Assembly (NCBI GenBank): GCA_964415525.1
Contig: CAYQAS010000007.1
Coordinates: 4,434 to 68,433 of the forward strand
Direction of reading: 5' to 3'
Origin: CAZPUI01 sp964415525
Lineage (GTDB): Bacteria; Acidobacteriota; Holophagae; Holophagales; Holophagaceae
DNA: 64,000 bases
Below the pieces are notes generated by a model. It saw only the letters and a list, made by a program, of their open reading frames with translations, did no database searches and had not been told where the DNA came from. Position 1 is the stretch's first letter. Each line of letters begins with the position of its first letter. The translations under genes and the position numbers were made by a program. Positions 17,717 to 26,494 of this stretch are shown piece by piece.

Positions 17717-18310
17717 TTAGGGGCGCTCGGTGAGCACCTTGTCGATGATTCCGTACTCCATCGCCTCCTGGGCGCTCATGAAGTAGTCGCGGTCCTGGTC
17801 CTTCACGACCTTCTTCAGGGGCTGGCCCGTGTGCTTCGCGAAGGCGGAACCCAGGGTGTCTTTCAGGCGCTGGATCTCGTTGAAGGTGCGCTCGATGTCG
17901 CTGACCATGCCCTGCGCGCCGCCGGAGGGCTGGTGAATCATGATGCGGCTGTTGGGCAGGGCGTAGCGCTTGCCCTTGGTGCCCGCCGCCAACAGGAAGG
18001 CGCCCATGGAGGCGGCCTGGCCCATGCAGTAGGTGACGATGTCGTTCTTCACGAACTGCATCGTGTCGTAGATGGCGAGGCCCGCGGTGACGCTGCCGCC
18101 GGGGCTGTTGATGTAGATCTGGATGTCCTTGTCGGGGTCCTCGGACTCCAGGAAGAGCATCTGGGCCACGATGGCGTTGGCCACGTCGTCAGTCACGGGC
18201 GTGCCCAGGAAGATGATGTTGTCCTTCAGCAGGCGGCTGTAGATGTCGTAGCTGCGCTCGCCGCGGGGGGTCTGCTCGATGACGATGGGCGGATAGTAGC
18301 CGGTGGTCAT
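17717..18310 (-). CDS. clpP: ATP-dependent Clp protease proteolytic subunit ClpP
   Basis: A 197-residue serine protease that forms the tetradecameric chamber fed by ClpX/ClpA. The triad is Ser101 (GQAASMGAF), His126 (MIHQPSGG) and Asp175 (DRDYFMSA), in standard spacing. The substrate-groove motif NSPGGSVTAG is at 68-77. The start at 18310 has AGGAG 6 nt upstream; longer in-frame versions add a non-conserved basic stretch that overlaps the upstream GH3 gene. Neither tig nor clpX is adjacent, unlike the common tig-clpP-clpX order. A GH3 gene ends 43 bp upstream. Confidence 0.97.
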   Translation of the reverse strand: MTTGYYPPIVIEQTPRGERSYDIYSRLLKDNIIFLGTPVTDDVANAIVAQMLFLESEDPDKDIQIYINSPGGSVTAGLAIYDTMQFVKNDIVTYCMGQAASMGAFLLAAGTKGKRYALPNSRIMIHQPSGGAQGMVSDIERTFNEIQRLKDTLGSAFAKHTGQPLKKVVKDQDRDYFMSAQEAMEYGIIDKVLTERP

Positions 18311-18353
18311 GGGTGCTCCTCTAGGGTTCCTAGGATACGGGATGGGATGCCGA

Positions 18354-19394
18354 TCAGCGCACTTCCGTCGGATCGGCCTGACGCGCGGTTTCCATGCGTT
18401 CCGAAGCCGCCTGCACTCGGCGTACCCAGTCCGCCCAGCCGTCCGCGTCCCACTCGAGAAGCGGCGTATCCAGATCCCGGCGTAGGCTGGCAAAGCGTTC
18501 TGCAGCGGGCCGCCAGAGGTCTTCGGGTATGGCGTCCAGCGCCGCGATGCAGGCTTCCACCTGAGTCACGGGCATGCACACCAGCAACGCCTCATGGCCT
18601 GCTTCAAGGCTGAGCCGCACGCGGGTGGGCCAGTCCCAATCGTTACAACCGCCCATTTCCATGGCATCGGGGATAAAACGCCCGCGGACGCCCCAAGGGT
18701 TGTCCGCGACGGAGCCCCGGTGCAGGCTGGCGGGCAGCTCGCCGGATTCCGGCGTCCGCACATGCCCCACCATCACGAGCCGGTCGGGGTGGGCAAGCTG
18801 CTGGAAGGGCCGCGCATTCAGCGCCGCGCGGGCGGGATCGAGGATGTCCGGCAGGGCCTTGTGGCTGTCCACGGTTCCCCCTCCCAACCCCGGAAAGTGT
18901 TTCAGACAGCCCCGGACACCGGTGGCTTCGAGCCCCGCCAGGAACGCGCCTACCGCGGTGACGACCTCTGCGGGGTGCGAACCTGCGCTCCGCTCCCCCA
19001 AGCCCGTGTCCATGCGTCCATCCGAGAGATCCGCCACCGGCGCGAAGTCCACCTGAATACCCAGCCGGGCAAGCCCCTCTCCCCAGAGTGCCCCCCAGGC
19101 ACAGCACCCCTCGGGGCCACTCGCCTCCCAGATCTCCTGGAACGTCGGCGTCGGCCCCACCCATGCCTTCAGCCGCGACACCAGCCCGCCCTCCTGATCG
19201 ATGGCCACCGCCAGCGGCGACCATCGTTCCCGCAGACGGCATACCAAGGCGTGGCAGCGGGCGGGCCCAACCACGGGATCCGGATCCAGGTTCTTCGCGA
19301 AGAGCACCACGCCGCCAGGCTGAACGCCCAGCGGGCGCTCGACGTCATCCAGACCGTCGAAGCCCATCCAGAGAAGGTCGTGCCTGTGCGTCAT
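18354..19394 (-). CDS. Glycoside hydrolase family 3 protein (NagZ-like beta-N-acetylhexosaminidase)
   Basis: A 346-residue GH3 enzyme resembling NagZ, which removes N-acetylglucosamine from recycled anhydro-muropeptides in the cytoplasm. Supporting motifs are AIDQEGGLVSRL, the loop KHFPG-x7-DSHKALP carrying the Asp-His dyad unique to NagZ-type enzymes, and FIPDAMEM with the nucleophile Asp. One deviation: the family's PGHG is PGLG here, so the extra His is lost. No signal peptide is present. ATG 19394 has GGGAG 6 nt upstream. It sits between the HD-GYP regulator and clpP. Function as a muropeptide-recycling enzyme is likely but not certain. Confidence 0.85.
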   Translation of the reverse strand: MTHRHDLLWMGFDGLDDVERPLGVQPGGVVLFAKNLDPDPVVGPARCHALVCRLRERWSPLAVAIDQEGGLVSRLKAWVGPTPTFQEIWEASGPEGCCAWGALWGEGLARLGIQVDFAPVADLSDGRMDTGLGERSAGSHPAEVVTAVGAFLAGLEATGVRGCLKHFPGLGGGTVDSHKALPDILDPARAALNARPFQQLAHPDRLVMVGHVRTPESGELPASLHRGSVADNPWGVRGRFIPDAMEMGGCNDWDWPTRVRLSLEAGHEALLVCMPVTQVEACIAALDAIPEDLWRPAAERFASLRRDLDTPLLEWDADGWADWVRRVQAASERMETARQADPTEVR

Positions 19395-19466
19395 CCCGTG
19401 CTCCCGCGCCTGAGGGAACCAGGATGCACCAGCCCGCGGCCAGGCTCCTAGGAGCACGGAAGTGAT

Positions 19467-20894
19467 TCAGGCTTCCTGCACCTTGAACCGCGGCACGGTG
19501 ATCTCGTAGATCTTTGCGTCGATGAAGATCCGCAGGGCGTCGCCATCCAGCAGACCGGCCTTGGTCTCGGCCTCGAGGATCTCGAGGCTGCGGGGCACGG
19601 TGACGGCAACCTTGTAGGGGCGATCCGCAGCCACGAGGGCGTCGTAGATGTCGCAGATCGCCATGAGCTTGCTCTGGGTCGGGATCTGGTCCGCCATCAG
19701 GCCTCGGGGATAGCCGCGTCCATTCAGCCGCTCGTGGTGCGAATAGGCGATCTCCGGCAGGTTCGCCAGCGAGCCCGCCCAGGGGATCTGACTCAGGAAG
19801 CGGAAGGTGTGGCTGACGTGGCTGTTGACCTCGTCCCGTTCCTTGTCCGACAGGCTCCCCTTGGGAATGCGCAGCGCCGCGATGTCGTCGCCAGAAAGGA
19901 TCGAGGCTCGAGCACCCTGGTGGTGCATGAAGTCCAGGGAGCCGAGCCCGTCCAGATGATCCTGTATCTCCTTGGGCAGCACCGTGGGCTCGTTACAGCG
20001 CAGGATCAGGTCCACCGTCGCCTGGGTCTCGCGCCTCCGGTCCGCCATCATCGCCTCGAAGCGCCCGCCGTCGAAGCCGTGCCCTTCCGACCAGGCCTGG
20101 TTGAAGAGCTGCACGGCGCGTTCCAGATCCCGCTGGTAGAGCCGCTGAAGGATGGCCTCGATACGGTCCGCCTCGATCTTCTTGGCCTTGACCAACACCT
20201 GTTCCCGCACCCCGACCTTGCCGAAGTCATGCAGGAGACTGGCGTAGCGCAATTCCCGCAGCTGGGCGTCACTGAAGAGGATCCCGCCATAGGAACCGCC
20301 GTCGGTGCGGTTCACCGCCTCCGCCAAGCCCACCGTCAGGTCAGCGACTCGATTCGAATGACCGGAGGTGCTGGGGTCTCGGGCTTCAATCGCCAGCACG
20401 CTGGCCTGCACGAAGCCCTCGAAGACCCGCTCGATGTCGTCCTTCAGTTTGAGGATCTCCGTGGTGCGCTCCAGCACCATTTCTTCGAGCTGGCTCTGGT
20501 AGGCCTCGTTCTCCCGCAGGGTGCGATAGTGGCCCAGGGCGCGGTCCAGGCTGGCCTCCAGCTCCGCGAGCTTGAAGGGCTTCTGGATGAAGTCGTAGGC
20601 GCCGCGCTTCAGGGCCTGGATGGCGGACTCCGTCGTGGCGTAGCCCGTCATCAGGATGCAGAAGGTCTTGGGGTCGTACTGCTGCACGGCCTTCAGGAGG
20701 TCGAGCCCCGACAGCCCGCCCGGCATGTTGAGATCCGTGAAGATGATGGCGAAGTGCTTCACCTTCACCAGATCGATGGCGGTTTCCGCGCTCTCGGCCC
20801 CCTCGACCTCGTAGCCAAGGGTCTCCAGCGCCTCCACGAGAAGCATCCGGAAGTCGGACTCGTCGTCCACGATGAGGATCGGATAGGCCTTCAA
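19467..20894 (-). CDS. Response regulator with HD-GYP domain (c-di-GMP phosphodiesterase candidate)
   Basis: A 475-residue two-domain regulator. The receiver (residues 5-118) has the acidic pair Asp10-Asp11, phospho-acceptor Asp54 (FTDLNMPG) and Lys105 (QKPFKL). A coiled coil (125-155) leads to an HD-GYP domain: His222-Asp223 (LLHDFGKVG) and HHERLNGRGYP (386-396), with NGRGYP in place of the usual DGxGYP. The spacing between HD and GYP is about 160 residues, roughly 100 more than typical, implying an inserted helical segment (about 240-340). It would hydrolyse c-di-GMP in a phosphorylation-dependent way. No histidine kinase is adjacent. Confidence 0.9.
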   Translation of the reverse strand: MKAYPILIVDDESDFRMLLVEALETLGYEVEGAESAETAIDLVKVKHFAIIFTDLNMPGGLSGLDLLKAVQQYDPKTFCILMTGYATTESAIQALKRGAYDFIQKPFKLAELEASLDRALGHYRTLRENEAYQSQLEEMVLERTTEILKLKDDIERVFEGFVQASVLAIEARDPSTSGHSNRVADLTVGLAEAVNRTDGGSYGGILFSDAQLRELRYASLLHDFGKVGVREQVLVKAKKIEADRIEAILQRLYQRDLERAVQLFNQAWSEGHGFDGGRFEAMMADRRRETQATVDLILRCNEPTVLPKEIQDHLDGLGSLDFMHHQGARASILSGDDIAALRIPKGSLSDKERDEVNSHVSHTFRFLSQIPWAGSLANLPEIAYSHHERLNGRGYPRGLMADQIPTQSKLMAICDIYDALVAADRPYKVAVTVPRSLEILEAETKAGLLDGDALRIFIDAKIYEITVPRFKVQEA

Positions 20895-20964
20895 GCGCGC
20901 TCCATTGCGTCAGGGTGAGCGTATCGGAGTGTCGAGCGGGATTCCCAAATCCTGCACCACGACT

Positions 20965-21057
20965 GGGTGTGTTTCCATCCCCTGCGAGCTCCACACCGCC
21001 CAAGGCCGAGACCTCAGCCCAGGCCCATCGCGGCTGGAGAGAGGCGGAAACACACCC
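20965..21057 (+). other. Long-range inverted repeat in the galE upstream region
   Basis: Perfect 12 bp arms GGGTGTGTTTCC (20965-20976) and GGAAACACACCC (21046-21057) enclose 69 nt that contain a smaller possible pairing (CTCAGCC with GGCTGGAG). The element ends 66 bp before galE and is divergent from the HD-GYP gene. It could be a structured 5' leader or a paired protein-binding site; no known riboswitch is recognised. Confidence 0.45.
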
Positions 21058-21123
21058 GAGTCCTCGCTGGCGCCGCTGAAAAAGTGCAACCATGAATGTG
21101 ACCGAGTCATGTCCGGAGGTTCC

Positions 21124-22107
21124 ATGCACGTCCTCGTCACCGGCGGCGCCGGCTTCATCGGAAGCCATGTCGTCGATCTGCTCATCCACTCGGGCCACCG
21201 GGTGACGGTCCTGGACTCGCTCGAAAAGGGCCACCGCGACGCGGTGCATCCGGAGGCGGCTTTCGTGCAGGGGGACTGTGGGGATGCGTCGCTCCTGAAA
21301 ACCGTCTTCGAGGGCTCCGACATCGAGGCCGTGCTGCACTTCGCCGCCTACATCGAGGCGGGCGAATCCATGGTCGCGCCCGAGCGATTCTATGTGAATA
21401 ACACCGCCCGCCCGCTGATCCTGCTCGAGACCATGCTCCAGGCCGGCGTGAAGAAATTCGTATTCAGCTCCACCGCCGCCACCTATGGCGAACCCCAGTA
21501 CACCCCCATGGACGAGGCTCACCCCCAGGAACCGACGAATGCCTACGGCCACGCCAAGCTCCTGGTGGAGCAGGCCCTGGGCTGGATGGCCCGGCTGCGT
21601 GGCCTGAGCTTCGCAGCCCTGCGCTACTTCAATGCCGCGGGCTGCTCTGGACACCTGGGTGAGGACCATCATCCGGAAACCCATCTCATCCCGTTGATTC
21701 TCGATGTCGCTGCCGGGAAGCGGGACAGCATCAAGATCTTCGGCACGGACTACCCGACGCCAGACGGCACCTGCATCCGCGACTACATCCATGTGGAGGA
21801 TCTGGCCTCCGCCCACCTGCTGGCGCTGGAGGCCCTCGGCGAAGGCCGCGTGCTGAAATGCAACCTCGGCAATGGCCAGGGCTACTCCGTCCGCGAAGTC
21901 ATCGAGACCGCCCGCCGCGTGACGGGCCACGCGATCCCCGTGATCGAGGAGCCCCGCCGCGCTGGAGATCCTGCGGTGCTGGTGGCCTCCAGCGACTTGG
22001 CCCGTCAGGAACTGGGCTGGGCCCCACGCCAACCGGAACTCGAAACCATCGTGCGGAGTGCTTGGACTTGGCGGCAGCAGCATCCAGACGGGTACGCTTC
22101 CCGCTGA
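21124..22107 (+). CDS. galE: UDP-glucose 4-epimerase GalE
   Basis: A 327-residue short-chain dehydrogenase-type epimerase that interconverts UDP-glucose and UDP-galactose, supplying galactose for surface polysaccharide. The NAD-binding motif GGAGFIGSH is at residues 7-15; the catalytic Ser/Tyr region reads FSSTAATYGEP and Tyr-x3-Lys is YGHAK. The substrate region RYFNAAGCSG and the C-terminal NLGNGQGYSVREVI are typical GalE. ATG 21124 has GGAGG 4 nt upstream; the in-frame ATG at 21109 would include that site. It is followed 57 bp later by a diguanylate cyclase. Confidence 0.95.
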   Translation: MHVLVTGGAGFIGSHVVDLLIHSGHRVTVLDSLEKGHRDAVHPEAAFVQGDCGDASLLKTVFEGSDIEAVLHFAAYIEAGESMVAPERFYVNNTARPLILLETMLQAGVKKFVFSSTAATYGEPQYTPMDEAHPQEPTNAYGHAKLLVEQALGWMARLRGLSFAALRYFNAAGCSGHLGEDHHPETHLIPLILDVAAGKRDSIKIFGTDYPTPDGTCIRDYIHVEDLASAHLLALEALGEGRVLKCNLGNGQGYSVREVIETARRVTGHAIPVIEEPRRAGDPAVLVASSDLARQELGWAPRQPELETIVRSAWTWRQQHPDGYASR

Positions 22108-22164
22108 ACCTTATCTTTCAGTCCAGGGCACCCGATCTGATCCTCATTACAGAGGGAGAAGCGG

Positions 22165-23814
22165 GTGCCCGCATCGGATTCCCAGACCTCAAGACCAAAC
22201 CTGCGCAAGCTTGGGCGCTGGCTGGCCGCCCTGACGGGGATGTTCATGCTGGCCCTGCTGATCTGGCTACCCGGTCACTTGGTCTTGCGTCAGGCGGATG
22301 CCCTGGAAGCCCGATCGCTGGACCGGGAAGCCCGGCGCGTGGCCTCCGCGCTTAGGGGCGAACTGTTGGTCCTGGAGGATCTCTGCCGGGATTGGAGCGA
22401 CTGGGACGACACCTATCGCTTCGTGCAGGACCGGAATCCCGCCTTCGCCAAGGCGAACCTGGAATGGACCAGCCTTATTGTGAGCACCCGCGTCCACCTG
22501 ATCACCATGCTCGATCCCCTGGGAAAATCCGTCTGGGGCGGCTTTCGGACCACGCCAGACGGCCCCAACCTGCCGTTGCCTACCTACCTCGCAGGCGAGC
22601 GCCCCCTGCCCAGGCGCAACGGCATCCTGCTCACGCCCCACGGTCCCCTGTTGATCTCCATCCGCCCCATCCTGCAAAGCAATGGCACCGGGCCTTCCCG
22701 GGGTTTCCTGGCCATGGGCCGACTCCTGGATGATGCCTCCCTGGCCCGGATTCGGCTGAAGGAGCAGGCCACTTTCAGGGTTCAGGACACCCTGCGCACT
22801 CCACCCACGCCCACGGAGGCCCAGCGACTGCTGCGACTGCGGAACGGAACCGTGGAGGTGGACCTGAGCCCCAAGAAGGCGCTCGTCCATGCCTTGGTGC
22901 CCGATCTGGAGCGAAAGGGGGGCCTCTGGATGCAGCTGACGGCGGAACGGGATATCCACCTCCAGGGTCGACGAGCTGCGTTCATGGTTTCGGGAGCACT
23001 TGGAGCGGCCTTCCTGCTGGTGGCTGGGGTACTCGCAGCCAGCTTCCGGCGCTATCACACGATGCTGATCCGGCATCAGGAGGACCTTCGGGAGCAGGTC
23101 GAAATCCGCACCCAGGAGCTCGTGCGCGCCAACCGGGCCCTGGAAGAAGCCAGCATGGTGGACCTGCTCACGGGATTGCGGAACCGCCGGTACGCCGTGC
23201 TCAGCCTGCCTGAGGATGTGGCCCTGACCTTGCGCACGCGGCACCCCGGCCAGCCGATCGAAAGCCGCCGGGATCTCATCTTCTTCGTGGTGGACCTGGA
23301 CCATTTCAAGAACGTCAACGACACTCATGGTCATGCGGCAGGAGACGCGGTGCTCCGGCAGGTGGGCGACCTGCTCCGCCGCTGCGGTCGCGGATCCGAT
23401 CTGGCGGTGCGCTGGGGCGGCGAGGAATTCCTCGTGGTGGCCCGCCAGTCCCTGCGTTCCAGTGCCGCAACCCTCGCCGCCAACTTGATCCAGGCGTTCC
23501 GCGATCAGACCTTCGACCTGCCGGGAGGCAAGTCCATCCCCATGACCTGCTCCGTCGGCTATTGTGCCTTCCCCGTGGCCATCGGGACCCCAGATGGCCT
23601 TTCCTTCGAACAGTCGATCATCCTCGCGGATCTCTGCATGTATGCCGCCAAACGCAGCGGCCGAAATGGCTACGTCGGCTTCCTCGCGCCGGACACCCTC
23701 GATCCCACCCGCCTCCTAGATGTCTTCCCCCGCGGCTTCATCCAGCTCGCCAAGGCCGGCATCCTGGAGGTCCAGTGCAGCAGTGGAGAGCCCGCCAAGC
23801 TGACCTGGGTGTAG
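22165..23814 (+). CDS. Membrane diguanylate cyclase with CHASE4 sensor
   Basis: A 549-residue inner-membrane enzyme making c-di-GMP from GTP. TM1 is about 17-42, TM2 about 270-292, and the periplasmic segment between carries the CHASE4 hallmark DWSDWDDTYRFV (about 75-86). A coiled coil (295-330) connects to the GGDEF domain with GGEEF at 418-422 and an RxxD inhibitory site (RGSD, 409-412) five residues before it, so it is probably active and feedback-inhibited. The GTG start at 22165 has GGGAG 6 nt upstream. A 55-residue tail after the cyclase domain is unexplained. Signal unknown. Confidence 0.93.
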   Translation: MPASDSQTSRPNLRKLGRWLAALTGMFMLALLIWLPGHLVLRQADALEARSLDREARRVASALRGELLVLEDLCRDWSDWDDTYRFVQDRNPAFAKANLEWTSLIVSTRVHLITMLDPLGKSVWGGFRTTPDGPNLPLPTYLAGERPLPRRNGILLTPHGPLLISIRPILQSNGTGPSRGFLAMGRLLDDASLARIRLKEQATFRVQDTLRTPPTPTEAQRLLRLRNGTVEVDLSPKKALVHALVPDLERKGGLWMQLTAERDIHLQGRRAAFMVSGALGAAFLLVAGVLAASFRRYHTMLIRHQEDLREQVEIRTQELVRANRALEEASMVDLLTGLRNRRYAVLSLPEDVALTLRTRHPGQPIESRRDLIFFVVDLDHFKNVNDTHGHAAGDAVLRQVGDLLRRCGRGSDLAVRWGGEEFLVVARQSLRSSAATLAANLIQAFRDQTFDLPGGKSIPMTCSVGYCAFPVAIGTPDGLSFEQSIILADLCMYAAKRSGRNGYVGFLAPDTLDPTRLLDVFPRGFIQLAKAGILEVQCSSGEPAKLTWV

Positions 23815-23822
23815 GCCCGCCA

Positions 23823-26396
23823 CTACTGCACGGCACCCGCCTCCACGGTGAGATCGCCCTCCGACACCTCCACCCGGGCCAACCCGCCGGACAGAATGCG
23901 ACCCTGGAGCACGAGACGGCTCAAGGGATTCACCACGACACCCTGGATGAGGCGCTTCAGGGGCCGGGCACCGAGTTGGGCATCGAAGCCCTGCTCCGCC
24001 AGCCAGACGAAGGCGTCGTCACTGACTTCCAGCGCGATGCGCCTGTCCGCGAGGCGCTCCGCCACTCGGGCCATCTGGATGCGGGCGACGGCGGCGATAT
24101 CCTCGTGGGAAAGCGCTTTGAAGGTCACCACCTCATCCACGCGGTTGAGGAACTCCGGTCGAAAGTGGGCGCGCAGGGCCGCATGCACCGCCTCTGTGGC
24201 CTTATCCATGGCGCCCCCCGCCTCGAAGATCGCGCTGGAGCCCACATTGCTCGTCATGATGAGCACGGCGTTGCGGAAGCTCACCGTCCGTCCGTGTCCA
24301 TCGGTCAGGCGGCCGTCGTCGAGCACCTGCAGGAAGAGGTCGAAGATGCGCGGATGGGCCTTCTCCATCTCATCCAGAAGGATCACGGCGTAGGGCCGAC
24401 GGCGAACCGCCTCGGTCAAACGGCCGCCCTCCTCGTAGCCCACATAGCCAGGCGCCGCACCAATCAGCCGCGTGGCGTCCGCCTCGTGGGTAAATTCGCT
24501 CATGTCGATCCGGACCATGGCGTTCTCGTCATCGAAGAGGAATTCGGCGAGGGCCCGCGCCACCTCAGTCTTGCCCACCCCCGTCGGCCCCAGGAAGAGG
24601 AACGAGCCGATGGGCCGCTTCGCATCCCCCAGTCCGGCACGATTGCGGCGAAGGGCGTCGCTGATGGCCTCCAGGGCGGTTTCCTGGCCCACCACCCGCT
24701 GCCGCAGGCGCGACTCCATGTGGAGGAGCTTCTCCACCTCGCCTTCCAGCAGCCGTGAGACGGGAATGCCCGTCCACTTGGCCACGACGGCGGCCACATC
24801 TTCCTCCGCCACCTCCAGACGCAGAAGCGAGCCCTCGATGTGGGTAGCGGCCGTCAGTTCCTTCTCCAGCGCCGGGATCTCGCCGTACTCCAGGCGCGAG
24901 GCGCGCTCGTACTCGCCGCGGCCCTTGGCCTGCTCCAGCTCGATGCGCAGGTCGTCCAGCCGCTTCTGCCGGGCGCGTGTCCCTTCGATGCGTGCCTTCT
25001 CCGACTCCCAGCGGGCCCGCAGGGCACTCAGTTCCTCGTTCAGTTCCGCCAGCTCCCGCTCCAGTTCCCGCAGCCGGGTGCGGCTCGCGTCGTCCTTCTC
25101 CTTGGCGAGCGCGTGGCGTTCCAGCTGCAGCTGCATCTCCCGCCGCTCCCGCACGTCGATCTCGAGGGGACGGCTGTCCAGCTGCATGCGCACGCTGGAG
25201 GCCGCCTCGTCCATGAGATCCACCGCCTTGTCCGGCAGGAAGCGATCGGCGATGTAGCGGCTGGAGAGGGTGACGGCTTCGATGAGCGCGGCGTCACGGA
25301 TGCGCACGCCATGATGCAGCTCGTAGCGTTCCTTGAGGCCCCGCAGGATGCTGATGGCATCCTCCGGGCTCGGTTCTCCCACGAAGACCGGCTGGAAACG
25401 GCGCTCCAGCGCGGCATCCTTCTCCACGTGCTGGCGGTATTCGTCGAGGGTCGTGGCGCCGATGCAGCGCAATTCGCCCCGCGCCAGAGCCGGCTTCAGC
25501 AGGTTCGCCGCGTCCATGCTGCCGCCGGTCGCCCCGGCCCCCACCAGCAGATGCAGTTCGTCGATGAAGAGGATCACCTGGCCTTCCGCCTGCTCCACTT
25601 CCTGGATGACACCCTTGAGGCGCTCCTCGAACTGACCGCGGTACTGCGTGCCCGCCACGAGCGCGCCGAGGTCCAGACCCATCAGCCGGATGCCCTTGAG
25701 GCTCTCGGGCACGTCCCGCTTGGCGATGCGCTGGGCGAGGCCTTCGACGATGGCGGTCTTGCCAACACCGGGTTCCCCGATGAGCACCGGGTTGTTCTTC
25801 GTGCGGCGGCTGAGCACCTGCAGCACCCGGCGGATTTCCTCGTCTCGACCGATGACGGGATCGAGCTTCCCGCCTTCCGCCAGCGCCGTGAAGTCCTTGG
25901 CGTACTTCTCGAGGCTGGCGAACTTCTCCTCCGCCCGCTCATCCTCCACCCGGCTGCCCTTGCGACTCTCCCGGATGGCGGTCTCCAGCCTGGGGCGGTC
26001 CACACCGAACCGGGCCAGGAGCTTCTTGGCTTCCGTCGCGGCGTTGGCGAAGGCGAGCAGCATGGCGTCCGTGGCCAGGAATCGGTCGCCGAGGCCCCGA
26101 GCCGTGTCGCTGGCCACCTCCAGGAAGTGCCTCAGGCCCGGTCCGGGCTGGGGGTCCGCGCCGCCGATGGCCTTGGGCAGCGCCGCGACCAACGCCTCCG
26201 CGCCGTCCTCCAGTCCTCGCAGCGCCTCCGCATTCAGCCCCGCCCGCTCCAGGACGGACCGAAGCCCGATCTCCGGGGCGAGCAAAGCAAGGAAGAGGTG
26301 CTGAGGCAGCAGTTCCGGGTGCTGATCCCGCAGGGCACGATCCCGTGCGGCCACCAGGGCTTCGTTGGCTTTCTGAGTCAAAGACAGCAGGGACAT
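23823..26396 (-). CDS. clpB: ATP-dependent chaperone ClpB
   Basis: An 857-residue Hsp100 disaggregase working with DnaK/DnaJ. The N-terminal Clp-N pair is at 1-145. The first AAA+ module has Walker A GEPGVGKT (about 206-213) and IDEL; a long charged coiled-coil middle domain spans about 400-520, the mark of ClpB as opposed to ClpA/C; the second module has GPTGVGKT and VILLDEMEKAH. ATG has GGGAGG 4-6 nt upstream. A sigma-70-like promoter lies 20-50 bp upstream; no CIRCE element is seen, so heat-shock control, if any, must use another signal. Convergent with the diguanylate cyclase, 8 bp apart. Confidence 0.97.
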   Translation of the reverse strand: MSLLSLTQKANEALVAARDRALRDQHPELLPQHLFLALLAPEIGLRSVLERAGLNAEALRGLEDGAEALVAALPKAIGGADPQPGPGLRHFLEVASDTARGLGDRFLATDAMLLAFANAATEAKKLLARFGVDRPRLETAIRESRKGSRVEDERAEEKFASLEKYAKDFTALAEGGKLDPVIGRDEEIRRVLQVLSRRTKNNPVLIGEPGVGKTAIVEGLAQRIAKRDVPESLKGIRLMGLDLGALVAGTQYRGQFEERLKGVIQEVEQAEGQVILFIDELHLLVGAGATGGSMDAANLLKPALARGELRCIGATTLDEYRQHVEKDAALERRFQPVFVGEPSPEDAISILRGLKERYELHHGVRIRDAALIEAVTLSSRYIADRFLPDKAVDLMDEAASSVRMQLDSRPLEIDVRERREMQLQLERHALAKEKDDASRTRLRELERELAELNEELSALRARWESEKARIEGTRARQKRLDDLRIELEQAKGRGEYERASRLEYGEIPALEKELTAATHIEGSLLRLEVAEEDVAAVVAKWTGIPVSRLLEGEVEKLLHMESRLRQRVVGQETALEAISDALRRNRAGLGDAKRPIGSFLFLGPTGVGKTEVARALAEFLFDDENAMVRIDMSEFTHEADATRLIGAAPGYVGYEEGGRLTEAVRRRPYAVILLDEMEKAHPRIFDLFLQVLDDGRLTDGHGRTVSFRNAVLIMTSNVGSSAIFEAGGAMDKATEAVHAALRAHFRPEFLNRVDEVVTFKALSHEDIAAVARIQMARVAERLADRRIALEVSDDAFVWLAEQGFDAQLGARPLKRLIQGVVVNPLSRLVLQGRILSGGLARVEVSEGDLTVEAGAVQ

Positions 26397-26416
26397 GGAT
26401 TCCTCCCGACCCCGAC

Positions 26417-26445
26417 AAATTACGGCGCAGACCTACATCAGTCAA
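26417..26445 (-). promoter_or_regulatory. Sigma-70-type promoter of clpB
   Basis: On the minus strand TTGACT (26445-26440) and TAATTT (26422-26417) are separated by exactly 17 bp and lie 21 bp upstream of the clpB ATG. An A/T-rich run just upstream could act as an UP element. Confidence 0.7.
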
Positions 26446-26494
26446 CTAAGATTTTTTTAGTCCCTACGATACTGCCTCGTTTCACACTTTGGCC

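Noticed and set aside
20386..22083. 565-codon minus-strand frame through galE and the HD-GYP gene
   Set aside because: Contradicts the clear galE frame; its second half is an alternate frame of the HD-GYP gene.
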